A program made the position numbers and the translations under genes. From NCBI GenBank assembly GCA_937893945.1, contig CALCTA010000004.1, positions 1 to 7,630 on the forward strand: 7,630 nt of DNA, written 5' to 3'. This document shows, in pieces, positions 1 to 5,289 of the stretch (positions are counted from its first letter, which is position 1; the number at the start of each line of letters is the position of its first letter). The notes below the pieces were generated by a model. The model was not told where the DNA came from, searched no databases, and saw nothing but the letters and a program-made list of their open reading frames with translations. This DNA comes from an uncultured Clostridia bacterium (GTDB taxonomy: Bacteria > Bacillota > Clostridia > Oscillospirales > CAG-272).

Positions 1-20
1 TGGAAACCGCAAGCTTTTTG

Positions 21-80
21 AAAAAAGCTTGAGCAAAAACTTAACAAGGGGTGCTATTAAAAAAGCTTGAGCAAAAACTT
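21..80. repeat. 22-bp perfect direct repeat, two copies
   Basis: A 22-nt sequence with core AAGCTTGAGCAAAAACTT occurs at 21-42 and again, identical, at 59-80, a period of 38 nt. The first copy is preceded by AAGCTTTTT (11-19), which can pair with AAAAAGCTT inside the copy to form a hairpin. No gene is visible in 1-192, which consists of this repeat and the adjoining 86-nt repeat. The short plus-strand reading frame through it looks repeat-derived, not a gene. Confidence 0.8.
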
Positions 81-100
81 TGCACGTGGCATCGTTCCTA

Positions 101-186
101 CTCAAGCTTTTCCTTCATTAAAGTTCTTTGGCGCCACCCTTTCTTTCAAGAAAGGTGGCAAAAACCCCTGTATAAAACTAACTTCC
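101..186 (+). repeat. Dispersed ~86-nt hairpin repeat, copy 1
   Basis: The copy contains CAAGC, the 18-nt core CCTTCATTAAAGTTCTTT (112-129), a central hairpin (CCACC plus TTTCTT at 134-145 pairing with AAGAAAGGTGG to 158) and AACTAACTTCC (176-186). The same order of blocks is found in inverse orientation at 3646-3731. It ends 7 nt beyond the stop codon of the minus-strand gene at 193. The hairpin has no following T-run on the minus strand, so it is not a canonical terminator for that gene. Intergenic repeats of this look are common in clostridial genomes; that is a general recollection, not a search result. Confidence 0.75.
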
Positions 187-192
187 TTCTCC

Positions 193-1137
193 TCAAAACG
201 TAGGATTATTGAGGTACCAATCGCCGTTTTCATAGACGATAGTGATCTCGCTTTCGACGATCTTATCGGGATTTGAGGGGAGATAGGAGTCTATTGAGAT
301 ACGCACGAGCTTTTTATTTGAGCTGAGCTTATTGATCTTTGCGGTCTCAAAGAGGAAAACCCTTTTTTCGACGTCCATAGGCTCATAGGTGTTCGACTGC
401 GCGAGCAGGAAGGATCCGTTTGAAGCGGTAGTTTCAAAAAACTTGGGCGGCATGACCACTCCGCCTGACGAAACTCCGTCAAAAAGCGTGGTATAGATAG
501 AGGTCGTGTAGCTGAGCGAATAGACCGACTCGGCAAACTTCTTTATGTCATCAACCGTTCTGCAATCGGCGTCAAGGCGCACGTAGTCGTAGCCCTCGTC
601 GTCGGCTGAGGTGTAGTAGAAATCGTAATGCGCTTCCTCGTAAGGAATGGTGTAGCAGTAACGCTTCTCACTCTCGCTTGAGTATATCTCCTCATAATAC
701 GTCGCATTGTCGCCGTCCTTTACGGGAAATTCTGCCTTAAGCTCGTCGGCGCTCATCGGCGCTTTGACTACGAGCGCGTAGGCAAAGTCCTCAAGATAAG
801 AATCTCGGTACGCAACGACTGTATTTTCCTCGTCAAGCGTGTAATAGTAGTATATCAGGCGCTCCTTTTCCTCGCCGTCGGCACTCGTAACGTACTCGCC
901 CGTGTGTATTACCTCAGTGCTTGACTTAGGGTCGCTGACGTGAGGATAGGTCGGAAGTCCCTCGCCGAACAGCACAACGTTTACCTCGTACGAGTCCTCG
1001 ATAAGCTGACGGAAGCGCGCCTCAATATCCTCGTAATCGGGGGGAGTGGAGCAGCTTCTTATAATGAATATCGAGCTTATCAGCAGCGCGACTGCCAAAA
1101 TAAGCAGGATAATTCTTTTTATCATTCCAGATTTCAT
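193..1137 (-). CDS. Membrane-anchored or secreted protein of unknown function
   Basis: The protein is about 314 aa. It has a basic N-terminus (Lys-Arg) followed by one hydrophobic segment, roughly residues 6-27, and then a long acidic, tyrosine-rich domain expected to lie outside the cell. A Cys follows the hydrophobic segment within IIRSC, but Arg at -2 makes this a poor lipobox, so a plain signal anchor is as likely as a lipoprotein. The C-terminus ends in ENGDWYLNNPTF, a pattern common at the end of small beta-rich extracellular domains. Two ATGs lie in tandem (1140 and 1137). I chose 1137 because the GAGGTGA ribosome site is better spaced for it, and because it gives a TGATG stop-start junction with the upstream GtrA gene, indicating translational coupling. 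It is the last gene of a four-gene minus-strand block. I do not recognise the family. Confidence 0.85.
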   Translation of the reverse strand: MKSGMIKRIILLILAVALLISSIFIIRSCSTPPDYEDIEARFRQLIEDSYEVNVVLFGEGLPTYPHVSDPKSSTEVIHTGEYVTSADGEEKERLIYYYYTLDEENTVVAYRDSYLEDFAYALVVKAPMSADELKAEFPVKDGDNATYYEEIYSSESEKRYCYTIPYEEAHYDFYYTSADDEGYDYVRLDADCRTVDDIKKFAESVYSLSYTTSIYTTLFDGVSSGGVVMPPKFFETTASNGSFLLAQSNTYEPMDVEKRVFLFETAKINKLSSNKKLVRISIDSYLPSNPDKIVESEITIVYENGDWYLNNPTF

Positions 1138-1658
1138 CATTCACCTCGCGGCTGCTTTTTTGTAAATACAAGCAGCTTGCTTATAAAATAGTTGACTATT
1201 ATGACCACCACGGCGGCGGCAAGCTTTGCGGCTATCTCGTTTATGTTCCATTCCCTGCCGAGCAGAATCTGACTGTTGAGGACGGGGAGAATCTTTGAGA
1301 GAAGGAGCGCTCCGAAATAGGTTATCAGATAGTCAAGGAAAAAGGTAAGTAATCTGCCGCCTGCAAAGACGGGTAGCTGCTTATATATCGGCTTATTGCG
1401 ATCGGCATCGGTGAATACCCATCTTCTATTGGTGAAGAAGGCGAAAAGCACCGCCGCAACCCATTGCACGACCTGTGCTACGGTGTAGGCAAGCAGGTAT
1501 TTTGCGCTTGAGGTATCCTCTGTGGAAAGTCCGAGTACCCCTTTGCCTACAAGGAGTACCGAGAAATATACCGCCCAGCCGACGAGAGTTGTAAGCACTC
1601 CGAAAACGAGGTATTTTATTACCTCTGCGTATTTAGCGTATAGCTCTTTTATTTTCAT
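1137..1658 (-). CDS. GtrA-family membrane protein
   Basis: The protein has 173 aa and about four hydrophobic helices, near residues 16-37, 53-75, 97-122 and 140-164. Family hallmarks are KYLVFGVLTTLVGW in the first helix, the cytoplasmic NRRWVF motif (77-82) after the second, and NYFISKLLVF at the end of the fourth. Length and topology fit GtrA (PF04138). Characterised members are thought to move lipid-linked sugars across the membrane for O-antigen, teichoic acid or arabinogalactan glycosylation; the substrate here cannot be told. The start has an AAGGA site six nt upstream. The start codon overlaps the rarA stop by 4 nt (ATGA) and the stop overlaps the next gene, so it is probably co-transcribed and co-translated with both. 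No glycosyltransferase partner is present in the window. Confidence 0.9.
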   Translation of the reverse strand: MKIKELYAKYAEVIKYLVFGVLTTLVGWAVYFSVLLVGKGVLGLSTEDTSSAKYLLAYTVAQVVQWVAAVLFAFFTNRRWVFTDADRNKPIYKQLPVFAGGRLLTFFLDYLITYFGALLLSKILPVLNSQILLGREWNINEIAAKLAAAVVVIIVNYFISKLLVFTKKQPRGE

Positions 1659-2893
1659 TTTTTGTCCTTCTGCGCACTCAGCGCTCTGACCTTCTCGCCG
1701 TATTCCTTTGCGGCAAGCTCTGTCTTGTTTTCTCCCGCCTTGTAGTACTGCCTGTCCTTGAGATCATTTGGCAGATACTGCTGCTCTACGTAATGTCCGG
1801 GGTAAGAATGTGGGTATTTGTAGCCCTTGAACAAGGGGCTTTGCAAATGTCGCGGTATCTCTCTGCCTGCACCTGCCTCAACGTCAGCCATAGCCGCGTC
1901 GATAGCCGCCTCTGCTGAGTTGGATTTGGGCGCGGTGGCAAGCAATATCGCCGCGTTGGCGAGCGGAATTCTCGCCTCGGGCATGCCAAGCTCCTTGGCT
2001 GTCTCGCAAGCCGCGCGCGTTACGCTTACGGCGAGCGGATAGGCAAGTCCGATATCCTCTGAGGCTATGACCTGAAGCCTGCGGCAGACCGAGATCAGCT
2101 CGCCGAGCGAGAGCAGCTTCGCAAGATAGAACACCGCGGCGTCGGGATCTGAGCCGCGAATTGATTTCTGTAGGCAGGACAGCAGATCAAAGTGAGTATC
2201 TGTGTCAAAATTGCCGATCTTGACGTTGAATTCGTCAACTACCTCGATAGTTATCTCGCTCTCAGCCGAGAAAAATGCGTTCTCAAGCACGCCGATAGCG
2301 TGGCGAACGTCGCCCGAAGTGCTTCTTGCGATATAGAGCAGTACCTCGTCGCTCACGGTGCGCTTAAGACCCGACTGCTCCTCAAGAAAGCGAAGCGCTC
2401 TCTTGAGCGCGCCGATGCACGCCTCTGCCTTGACAGGCTTGAACTCAAAGAGCGAGGAGCGCGAGATTATCGCGTTATACACGTAAAAATGAGGATTTTC
2501 GGTGGTGGATGCGATCAGCGTAACTCTTCCGTCCTCGATGTATTCAAGGAGAGCCTGCTGCTGCTTGCGGTTAAAATACTGTATCTCGTCTATGTAGAGA
2601 AGAATACCTGCGCGTGTAAAAATGCTGTCGGTCGAGGAGAGTATCTCCTTGACGTCAGAGAGAGATGCGGTGGTAGCGTTAATGCGGTGGAACGCCATGT
2701 CGGCATTCCTTGCGATTATCTCGGCGGCGGTTGTTTTTCCGGTGCCGGGAGGGCCGTAGAATATCATATTCGTCAGCCTGCCTGCCGATATCATTCGGCG
2801 TACGACTCCGCGCTCTCCGAAAAGATGGTCTTGTCCGACGATGTCGTCAAAGCTCTTTGGGCGGATAGCGTCGGCGGTTCTGATATTGTTCAT
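1655..2893 (-). CDS. rarA: Replication-associated recombination protein A (AAA+ ATPase, RarA/MgsA)
   Basis: This is a cytoplasmic AAA+ ATPase of the clamp-loader-like RarA/MgsA/WRNIP1 family, which acts at stalled or damaged replication forks. From the chosen start (412 aa), Walker A is GPPGTGKTT (47-55), Walker B is LLYIDEIQ with D102-E103, sensor 1 is in IASTTENPHF (127-136) and the arginine finger is in SRS (144-146). SGDVRHAIGVLE supplies the sensor 2 region. The C-terminal tetramerisation domain carries the family signature YKYPHSYPGHYVEQQYLP. An upstream in-frame TTG (2935) has no ribosome site, whereas ATG 2893 follows AAAGGAG by five nt and gives the typical N-terminus, RPKSFDDIVGQ. 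The gene begins 38 nt after the upstream membrane-protein gene and overlaps the GtrA gene by 4 nt. DEIQYFN replaces the DEIHRFN/DEVHRFN of proteobacterial RarA; I believe this is normal for clostridial members. Confidence 0.96.
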   Translation of the reverse strand: MNNIRTADAIRPKSFDDIVGQDHLFGERGVVRRMISAGRLTNMIFYGPPGTGKTTAAEIIARNADMAFHRINATTASLSDVKEILSSTDSIFTRAGILLYIDEIQYFNRKQQQALLEYIEDGRVTLIASTTENPHFYVYNAIISRSSLFEFKPVKAEACIGALKRALRFLEEQSGLKRTVSDEVLLYIARSTSGDVRHAIGVLENAFFSAESEITIEVVDEFNVKIGNFDTDTHFDLLSCLQKSIRGSDPDAAVFYLAKLLSLGELISVCRRLQVIASEDIGLAYPLAVSVTRAACETAKELGMPEARIPLANAAILLATAPKSNSAEAAIDAAMADVEAGAGREIPRHLQSPLFKGYKYPHSYPGHYVEQQYLPNDLKDRQYYKAGENKTELAAKEYGEKVRALSAQKDKK

Positions 2894-2898
2894 GTCGT

Positions 2899-2905
2899 CT
2901 CCTTT
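2899..2905 (-). promoter_or_regulatory. Ribosome binding site that sets the rarA start
   Basis: On the minus strand AAAGGAG lies five nt before ATG 2893. It decides against the longer TTG-started reading frame, which would add 14 residues with no homology-like character. Confidence 0.85.
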
Positions 2906-2931
2906 CGCCGTGGTGTATATGCCGAATTTTA

Positions 2932-3630
2932 TCAATAGCCGCTCTTCTTGAACGTGCCTAAAAACTCGTCAACAAATGTCAGTACCTTGGGTAGTACCAG
3001 GAGTACTATAAAGAAAGCAATGCAAAGCAGTACTATTCCGATGATAGTTGCAGTCCAGCTGAAGCCCTTGCTCTCAAACTTGTGCTCTGCCATATCGCAA
3101 AGCTCCTCGGGTATATAAAAATGGTCGTTGCTTGCGTCAACGAAGTATTCTAATTCGCGGAATTTAGGTAGGCGTTCTTCGCTCTCGGCACGCTTTTTTT
3201 CGTATTCAGCCTTTCGTTCGGCTTGAGCGCGGTAAAATTCCTCTTCCTCGACGCATCTTACTACTCGTCTGAGGCTTGCGCTTCTCTGCACCGCACTCTT
3301 GATAAAGGGATTTTTTATAAGCCCGAGCTCTGCGAGTGTCTTCGCGTTCTCGGCAGAACGGCAGCCGCCTTCCTCTGAGAGCATCTTTCGGACCGCGTCG
3401 CCAAGCACCTGCTTGTTGTAAGCCATGTATAGACAGCCGATGACCGTGCCGATGAATATTCCGAGGACTATAATTCGGACCGAGGTTATTACTCCCGTGT
3501 CAAATCCTAAGTTCTGATAGTTTGAGTCAAGAGCTAAATAAACGTCATAGTAAAAGAATTCCCAGAGCTTCCTAAAAAACTGAAAAATTCCGTTTTCCTC
3601 TCCGGGTACGGTTAATGCAAATATGTTCAT
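2932..3630 (-). CDS. Two-TM membrane protein of unknown function, first gene of the rarA block
   Basis: The protein has 232 aa. A first hydrophobic helix lies at about 48-71 and a second at about 192-220. Between them is a ~115-residue, highly charged, probably cytoplasmic segment with a Glu/Lys/Arg-rich helical stretch (about 127-155) likely to form a coiled coil. The N-terminal 45 residues are aromatic-rich and amphipathic. AGGAG five nt before ATG 3630 supports the start. It is the first gene of the block and ends 38 nt before rarA, so co-transcription is likely. No catalytic motif or named domain was recognised. No clear promoter is seen: the sequence directly upstream is the inverted repeat copy at 3646-3731. 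Confidence 0.85.
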   Translation of the reverse strand: MNIFALTVPGEENGIFQFFRKLWEFFYYDVYLALDSNYQNLGFDTGVITSVRIIVLGIFIGTVIGCLYMAYNKQVLGDAVRKMLSEEGGCRSAENAKTLAELGLIKNPFIKSAVQRSASLRRVVRCVEEEEFYRAQAERKAEYEKKRAESEERLPKFRELEYFVDASNDHFYIPEELCDMAEHKFESKGFSWTATIIGIVLLCIAFFIVLLVLPKVLTFVDEFLGTFKKSGY

Positions 3631-3645
3631 ATTTTCTCCTGTTGG

Positions 3646-3731
3646 GGAAGTTAGTTAGGGTTAGGATTTTTCTGTTCTTTTCTTGGAAGAAAAGAACCAA
3701 AAGAACTTTAATGAAGGGGAAGGCTTGGGTA
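3646..3731 (-). repeat. Dispersed ~86-nt hairpin repeat, copy 2 (inverted)
   Basis: Read on the minus strand, this has the same block order as 101-186: CAAGC, the identical 18-nt core CCTTCATTAAAGTTCTTT (3700-3717), a hairpin, then AACTAACTTCC (3646-3656). Its hairpin is a perfect 11-bp palindrome, GTTCTTTTCTT (3674-3684) with AAGAAAAGAAC (3687-3697), whose sequence differs from that of copy 1. It sits 15 nt upstream of the start codon at 3630, so it probably lies in the leader or promoter region of the rarA block. Confidence 0.75.
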
Positions 3732-3896
3732 AAACTTGTGCCTTTGGTGTTACTTTTATTGATTGTAGGGACCGGCGTCCCCGACGGTCCTAAAATAAAA
3801 ACAATAAGAGTTTAATAATATCAAATTTCTAAGGAAGAGTTTTCGAACACCTCATCGGTACCGAAACCTCTTTTCATTATTTATAAATTTATAAAC

Positions 3897-3922
3897 GGGT
3901 CGCCGAGGACGTCGACCCCTAC
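3897..3922. repeat. REP-like palindrome (GTAGGGGTCG type)
   Basis: GGGTCG (3897-3902) pairs with CGACCC (3913-3918) and is followed by CTAC, giving on the minus strand a GTAGGGGTCG end like the other members of this family in the window. Confidence 0.6.
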
Positions 3923-3950
3923 ATGTTTTTGCGAGATTTAATCTTTTGTT

Positions 3951-3975
3951 CGTAGGGGCGATTCACGAATCGCCC
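3951..3975. repeat. REP-like palindrome (GTAGGGGCG type)
   Basis: Following CGTAG, GGGCGATTC (3956-3964) and GAATCGCCC (3967-3975) form a perfect 9-bp stem with a 2-nt centre. It is directly adjacent to the right 20-nt inverted-repeat arm, so the two form a composite palindromic unit. Confidence 0.75.
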
Positions 3976-3987
3976 TTGGACCGTCGG

Positions 3988-4010
3988 GGACGCCGGTTGG
4001 CGTCCTTTTT
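3988..4010 (+). terminator. Rho-independent terminator on + strand, no visible upstream gene
   Basis: GGACGCC (3988-3994), loop GGTT, GGCGTCC (3999-4005), then TTTTT (4006-4010). This is a textbook intrinsic terminator for plus-strand transcription. All genes to its left are on the minus strand, so its target is either an unannotated RNA in 3640-3987 or nothing. It overlaps the right arm of the inverted repeat and may simply be a by-product of it. Confidence 0.55.
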
Positions 4011-4046
4011 GCGTTGTGTTTGGTAACCGTTTTAGATGACATCGAG

Positions 4047-4379
4047 CTACGACAAAATCGCCGATAATTCTTCGTCGCAAACAAATCTCACGCAATCGTA
4101 GTTTCCGTATTCCACAGAAATTACAATATTTGTGTCTGCGATAATACTAAATTTGAAATCATCACTATGCTTATTAGAATTATCAGAGAACAGTTTTATT
4201 AAACGGGTAATTTTCCCCCAAAGCAATTCACTTGGCTCAGGCTCGGATACCGATACGGTATGTTCTCCTTGATTTAGAAAAACCATTTTTGCCGCATTGG
4301 CGTATGCAGAGTGAAAATGCTTTTTATCAATTTCTATATCAAAGCTTTGTGTTTGTGGCAATCGAATAGTTAATTCCAT
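4047..4379 (-). CDS. Small protein of unknown function (110 aa)
   Basis: The protein has 110 aa, no signal peptide and no transmembrane helix, and is probably cytoplasmic. The sequence alternates short beta-like stretches (MELTIRLPQTQSFDIEID, HTVSVSEPEP, VISVEYG) with one helix-like segment around residues 20-37. AGGAG lies nine nt before the ATG, and a good sigma-A-type promoter lies about 80 nt upstream (4458-4485), so it appears to be a single-gene transcript. The reading frame is clearly more AT-rich than the rarA block, which may hint at separate acquisition. No family or catalytic motif was recognised. No clear intrinsic terminator follows on the minus strand. Confidence 0.7.
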   Translation of the reverse strand: MELTIRLPQTQSFDIEIDKKHFHSAYANAAKMVFLNQGEHTVSVSEPEPSELLWGKITRLIKLFSDNSNKHSDDFKFSIIADTNIVISVEYGNYDCVRFVCDEELSAILS

Positions 4380-4457
4380 TTAAGAATCTCCTAATAGTAA
4401 TTATGTAATATAGAAGTCGAGGTCTGACTTTCCTCGCTCCTCTCGTGTGGCAAACAC

Positions 4458-4485
4458 ATTATACCGAAAGAGAGCGGGAATACAA
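4458..4485 (-). promoter_or_regulatory. Sigma-A-type promoter for the 4047-4379 gene
   Basis: On the minus strand the -35 is TTGTAT (4480-4485), the spacer is 16 nt and the -10 is a perfect TATAAT (4458-4463). The predicted leader of about 70-75 nt contains a small CGAGG/CCTCG hairpin (4418-4436). Confidence 0.65.
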
Positions 4486-4553
4486 GAAAAGTTTTTGAAA
4501 ATTATTTAGTAGATTAATTATAACATATTCTTGGAGAAATGTAAAGTATCTTT

Positions 4554-4605
4554 GTATCGGGGCGGATTCCATATCCGCCCGTTCCTTCTCGCGAGGATAT
4601 GGAAT
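4554..4605. repeat. REP-like palindrome with overlapping alternative stem
   Basis: GGGCGGAT (4560-4567) pairs with ATCCGCCC (4573-4580). The same left half also offers ATTCCATATCC (4566-4576), which pairs with GGATATGGAAT (4595-4605). The two stems are mutually exclusive. The unit resembles the GGGGCG palindromes at 3951 and 5827 and lies just beyond the tRNA-Arg terminator. Apart from the promoter at 4458-4485 and this repeat, I see nothing in 4380-4627. Confidence 0.6.
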
Positions 4606-4627
4606 GCTCTCCTGCGAGCAACGAATA

Positions 4628-4660
4628 AAAAATACCGAGAACAGAGTTCTCGGTATTTTT
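4628..4660 (-). terminator. Intrinsic terminator of tRNA-Arg
   Basis: AAAAATACCGAGAAC (4628-4642) and GTTCTCGGTATTTTT (4646-4660) form a perfect stem with a 3-nt loop, with A/T runs on both sides so it can work in either direction. It begins directly at the encoded CCA of tRNA-Arg, leaving essentially no 3' trailer. Confidence 0.9.
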
Positions 4661-4736
4661 GGCCTGCCCGAACGGATTCGAACCGTTGACCTTCAGAGTC
4701 GGAGTCTGACGCGCTATCCAGCTGTGCCACGGGCAG
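4660..4736 (-). tRNA. tRNA-Arg (anticodon CCG)
   Basis: Read on the minus strand, a full 77-nt cloverleaf includes the encoded CCA. The acceptor CTGCCCG pairs with CGGGCAG, the discriminator is G, the D arm is GCAC/GCGC around AGCTGGATA, and the anticodon stem is TCAGA/TCTGA with loop CTCCGAC. The T arm is AACGG-TTCGAAT-CCGTT. The anticodon CCG (4700-4702) reads the Arg codon CGG. It has its own promoter (4751-4779) and terminator and is divergent from tRNA-Gln. Protein-like reading frames on both strands across it (for example one starting MAQLDSASDSD) are the usual false ORFs over tRNA genes. Confidence 0.97.
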
Positions 4737-4750
4737 ATGTTTGCCTAAAC

Positions 4751-4779
4751 ATTATATCACAAAAAAGCGCAATTTTCAA
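4751..4779 (-). promoter_or_regulatory. tRNA-Arg promoter
   Basis: On the minus strand the -35 is TTGAAA (4774-4779), the spacer is 17 nt and the -10 is a perfect TATAAT (4751-4756), which ends 14 nt before the mature tRNA 5' end. Confidence 0.85.
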
Positions 4780-4894
4780 TCATATTTTGACGATAATTAA
4801 AAAAATGGATAAAAGATAAGCGAGTGGAGATAATATATACAGAGAGTAAGAGTGAAAAATCAGGAAATTAAGATAAATATTTTTTAAAAAAGGC

Positions 4895-4923
4895 TTGACA
4901 AAGTCCGACGATTATGATATAAT
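4895..4923 (+). promoter_or_regulatory. tRNA-Gln promoter, perfect consensus
   Basis: TTGACA (4895-4900), a 17-nt spacer and TATAAT (4918-4923), ending 12 nt before the tRNA 5' end. This is an exact sigma-A consensus. The rest of the 200-nt divergent intergenic region is AT-rich and shows nothing else. Confidence 0.93.
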
Positions 4924-4935
4924 AGCCGATGTCAA

Positions 4936-5011
4936 TGGGGCATCGCCAAGCGGTAAGGCAACGGACTCTGACTCCGTCATTACCTAGGTTCGAATCCTAG
5001 TGCCCCAGCCA
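4936..5011 (+). tRNA. tRNA-Gln (anticodon CTG)
   Basis: A 76-nt cloverleaf with encoded CCA. The acceptor TGGGGCA (4936-4942) pairs with TGCCCCA (5001-5007) and the discriminator is G. The D arm is GCC/GGC around AAGCGGTAA, the anticodon stem is ACGGA/TCCGT with loop CTCTGAC (4966-4972), and the T arm is built on TTCGAAT. The anticodon CTG (4968-4970) reads the Gln codon CAG. It is preceded by a perfect promoter and followed at once by a terminator whose stem extends back into the tRNA itself. Pieces resembling its T arm and acceptor end recur several times over the next 900 nt. Confidence 0.97.
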
Positions 5012-5063
5012 AACAACAAGCCACCCAATCGGGTGGCTTTTTTGTTGTTTGGCTGGGGCACTA
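4998..5063. repeat. Inverted copy of the tRNA-Gln 3' end
   Basis: The last 14 nt of tRNA-Gln plus the following 15 nt (4998-5026) are matched base for base by the reverse complement at 5031-5063, interrupted only by four extra Ts (5040-5043) in the right arm. That gives 29 paired positions with a 4-nt loop (AATC). Beyond 5063 the match continues loosely: TTCGAA at 5068-5073 falls where the reversed T loop should be. The right arm is thus a diverging inverted copy of the tRNA end. Confidence 0.85.
5018..5043 (+). terminator. Intrinsic terminator of tRNA-Gln
   Basis: AAGCCACCC (5018-5026), loop AATC, GGGTGGCTT (5031-5039), with a six-T run at 5038-5043. It begins 6 nt after the encoded CCA. 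The T-run coincides with the only gap in the longer inverted repeat at 4998-5063. Confidence 0.92.
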
Positions 5064-5098
5064 ACGCTTCGAAACGTTGCTACGCAACGCGAAGCGTT
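5063..5098. repeat. Bulged stem-loop in the tRNA-Gln-derived mosaic
   Basis: AACGCTTCG (5063-5071), an AAA bulge, CGTTGC (5075-5080), loop TAC, GCAACG (5084-5089) and CGAAGCGTT (5090-5098): 15 base pairs. A similar stem-loop, GCCTTGC-TCC-GCAAGGC (5769-5785), precedes the second copy of the mosaic. Confidence 0.8.
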
Positions 5099-5100
5099 GT

Positions 5101-5195
5101 GGAGTTAGGTTCGCATTCGAGCCGAAAGCCGTCGGGGAGCTCGCTCACCAGCGGCTCGGCGAAGAATCCTCGCCAACGGCGAGTACCCTAGTGCC
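5101..5195 (+). repeat. tRNA-Gln-like mosaic repeat, upstream copy
   Basis: It starts with GGAGTTAGGTTCGCATTCG (5101-5119) and ends with TACCCTAGTGCC (5184-5195). Both blocks recur downstream of the next gene, at 5797-5815 and 5916-5927. They resemble tRNA-Gln: AGGTTCG is its T stem and loop, and CCTAGTGCCC (5187-5196) is identical to the tRNA's 3' acceptor side (4996 onward). Between the blocks are GAGCCG/CGGCTC and CTCGCC-AAC-GGCGAG (5169-5183) palindromes. Confidence 0.7.
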
Positions 5196-5236
5196 CACGA
5201 CGGACAATCGAGGACGCCTGTCCCAACAAAAGTTGC

Positions 5237-5265
5237 TTTACTTTCTCACAAAGGTATGATATAAT
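5237..5265 (+). promoter_or_regulatory. Promoter for the 5290-5688 gene
   Basis: -35 TTTACT (5237-5242), a 17-nt spacer and a perfect -10 TATAAT (5260-5265), 24 nt before the start codon. The -10 neighbourhood TATGATATAAT is the same as in the tRNA-Gln promoter. Confidence 0.7.
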
Positions 5266-5289
5266 TAGTTCAAGAAAGGAGGTCGGAAT

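Larger units (their letters stand above)
3771..3997. repeat. Pair of 20-nt perfect inverted repeats around an AT-rich spacer
   Basis: ACCGGCGTCCCCGACGGTCC at 3771-3790 recurs as its exact reverse complement at 3978-3997, enclosing 187 nt. Each arm is itself part of a GC-rich palindromic unit; the left arm is preceded by GTAGGG (3765-3770). The spacer holds two more palindromes, at 3897-3918 and 3951-3975. No coding gene is visible between 3631 and 4046. Confidence 0.8.

Noticed and set aside
21..80. Possible CRISPR remnant
   Set aside because: There are only two units with a 16-nt spacer, no cas gene, and similarity to intergenic repeats instead.
67..276. 69-aa plus-strand frame, and the 66-aa frame at 3615-3815
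   Set aside because: Both are translations of the 86-nt repeat and adjoining palindromes, run into or out of neighbouring genes on the other strand, and have no translation signals.
2192..2938. 248-aa plus-strand open frame opposite rarA
   Set aside because: It is antisense to a clear AAA+ gene, has no ribosome site or promoter, and its composition is that of a shadow frame.
4418..4450. GAGGAAAGTC on the minus strand, reminiscent of the RNase P RNA core
   Set aside because: Only about 10 nt match, and a coding start follows within 60 nt. There is no room for the ~350-nt RNA or its partner motifs.
4518..4819. Reading frames on both strands across the tRNA-Arg gene (MAQLDSASDSD..., ...RIRTVDLQSRSLTRYPAVPRADV)
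   Set aside because: These are the well-known false proteins produced by translating tRNA genes. The cloverleaf is complete.
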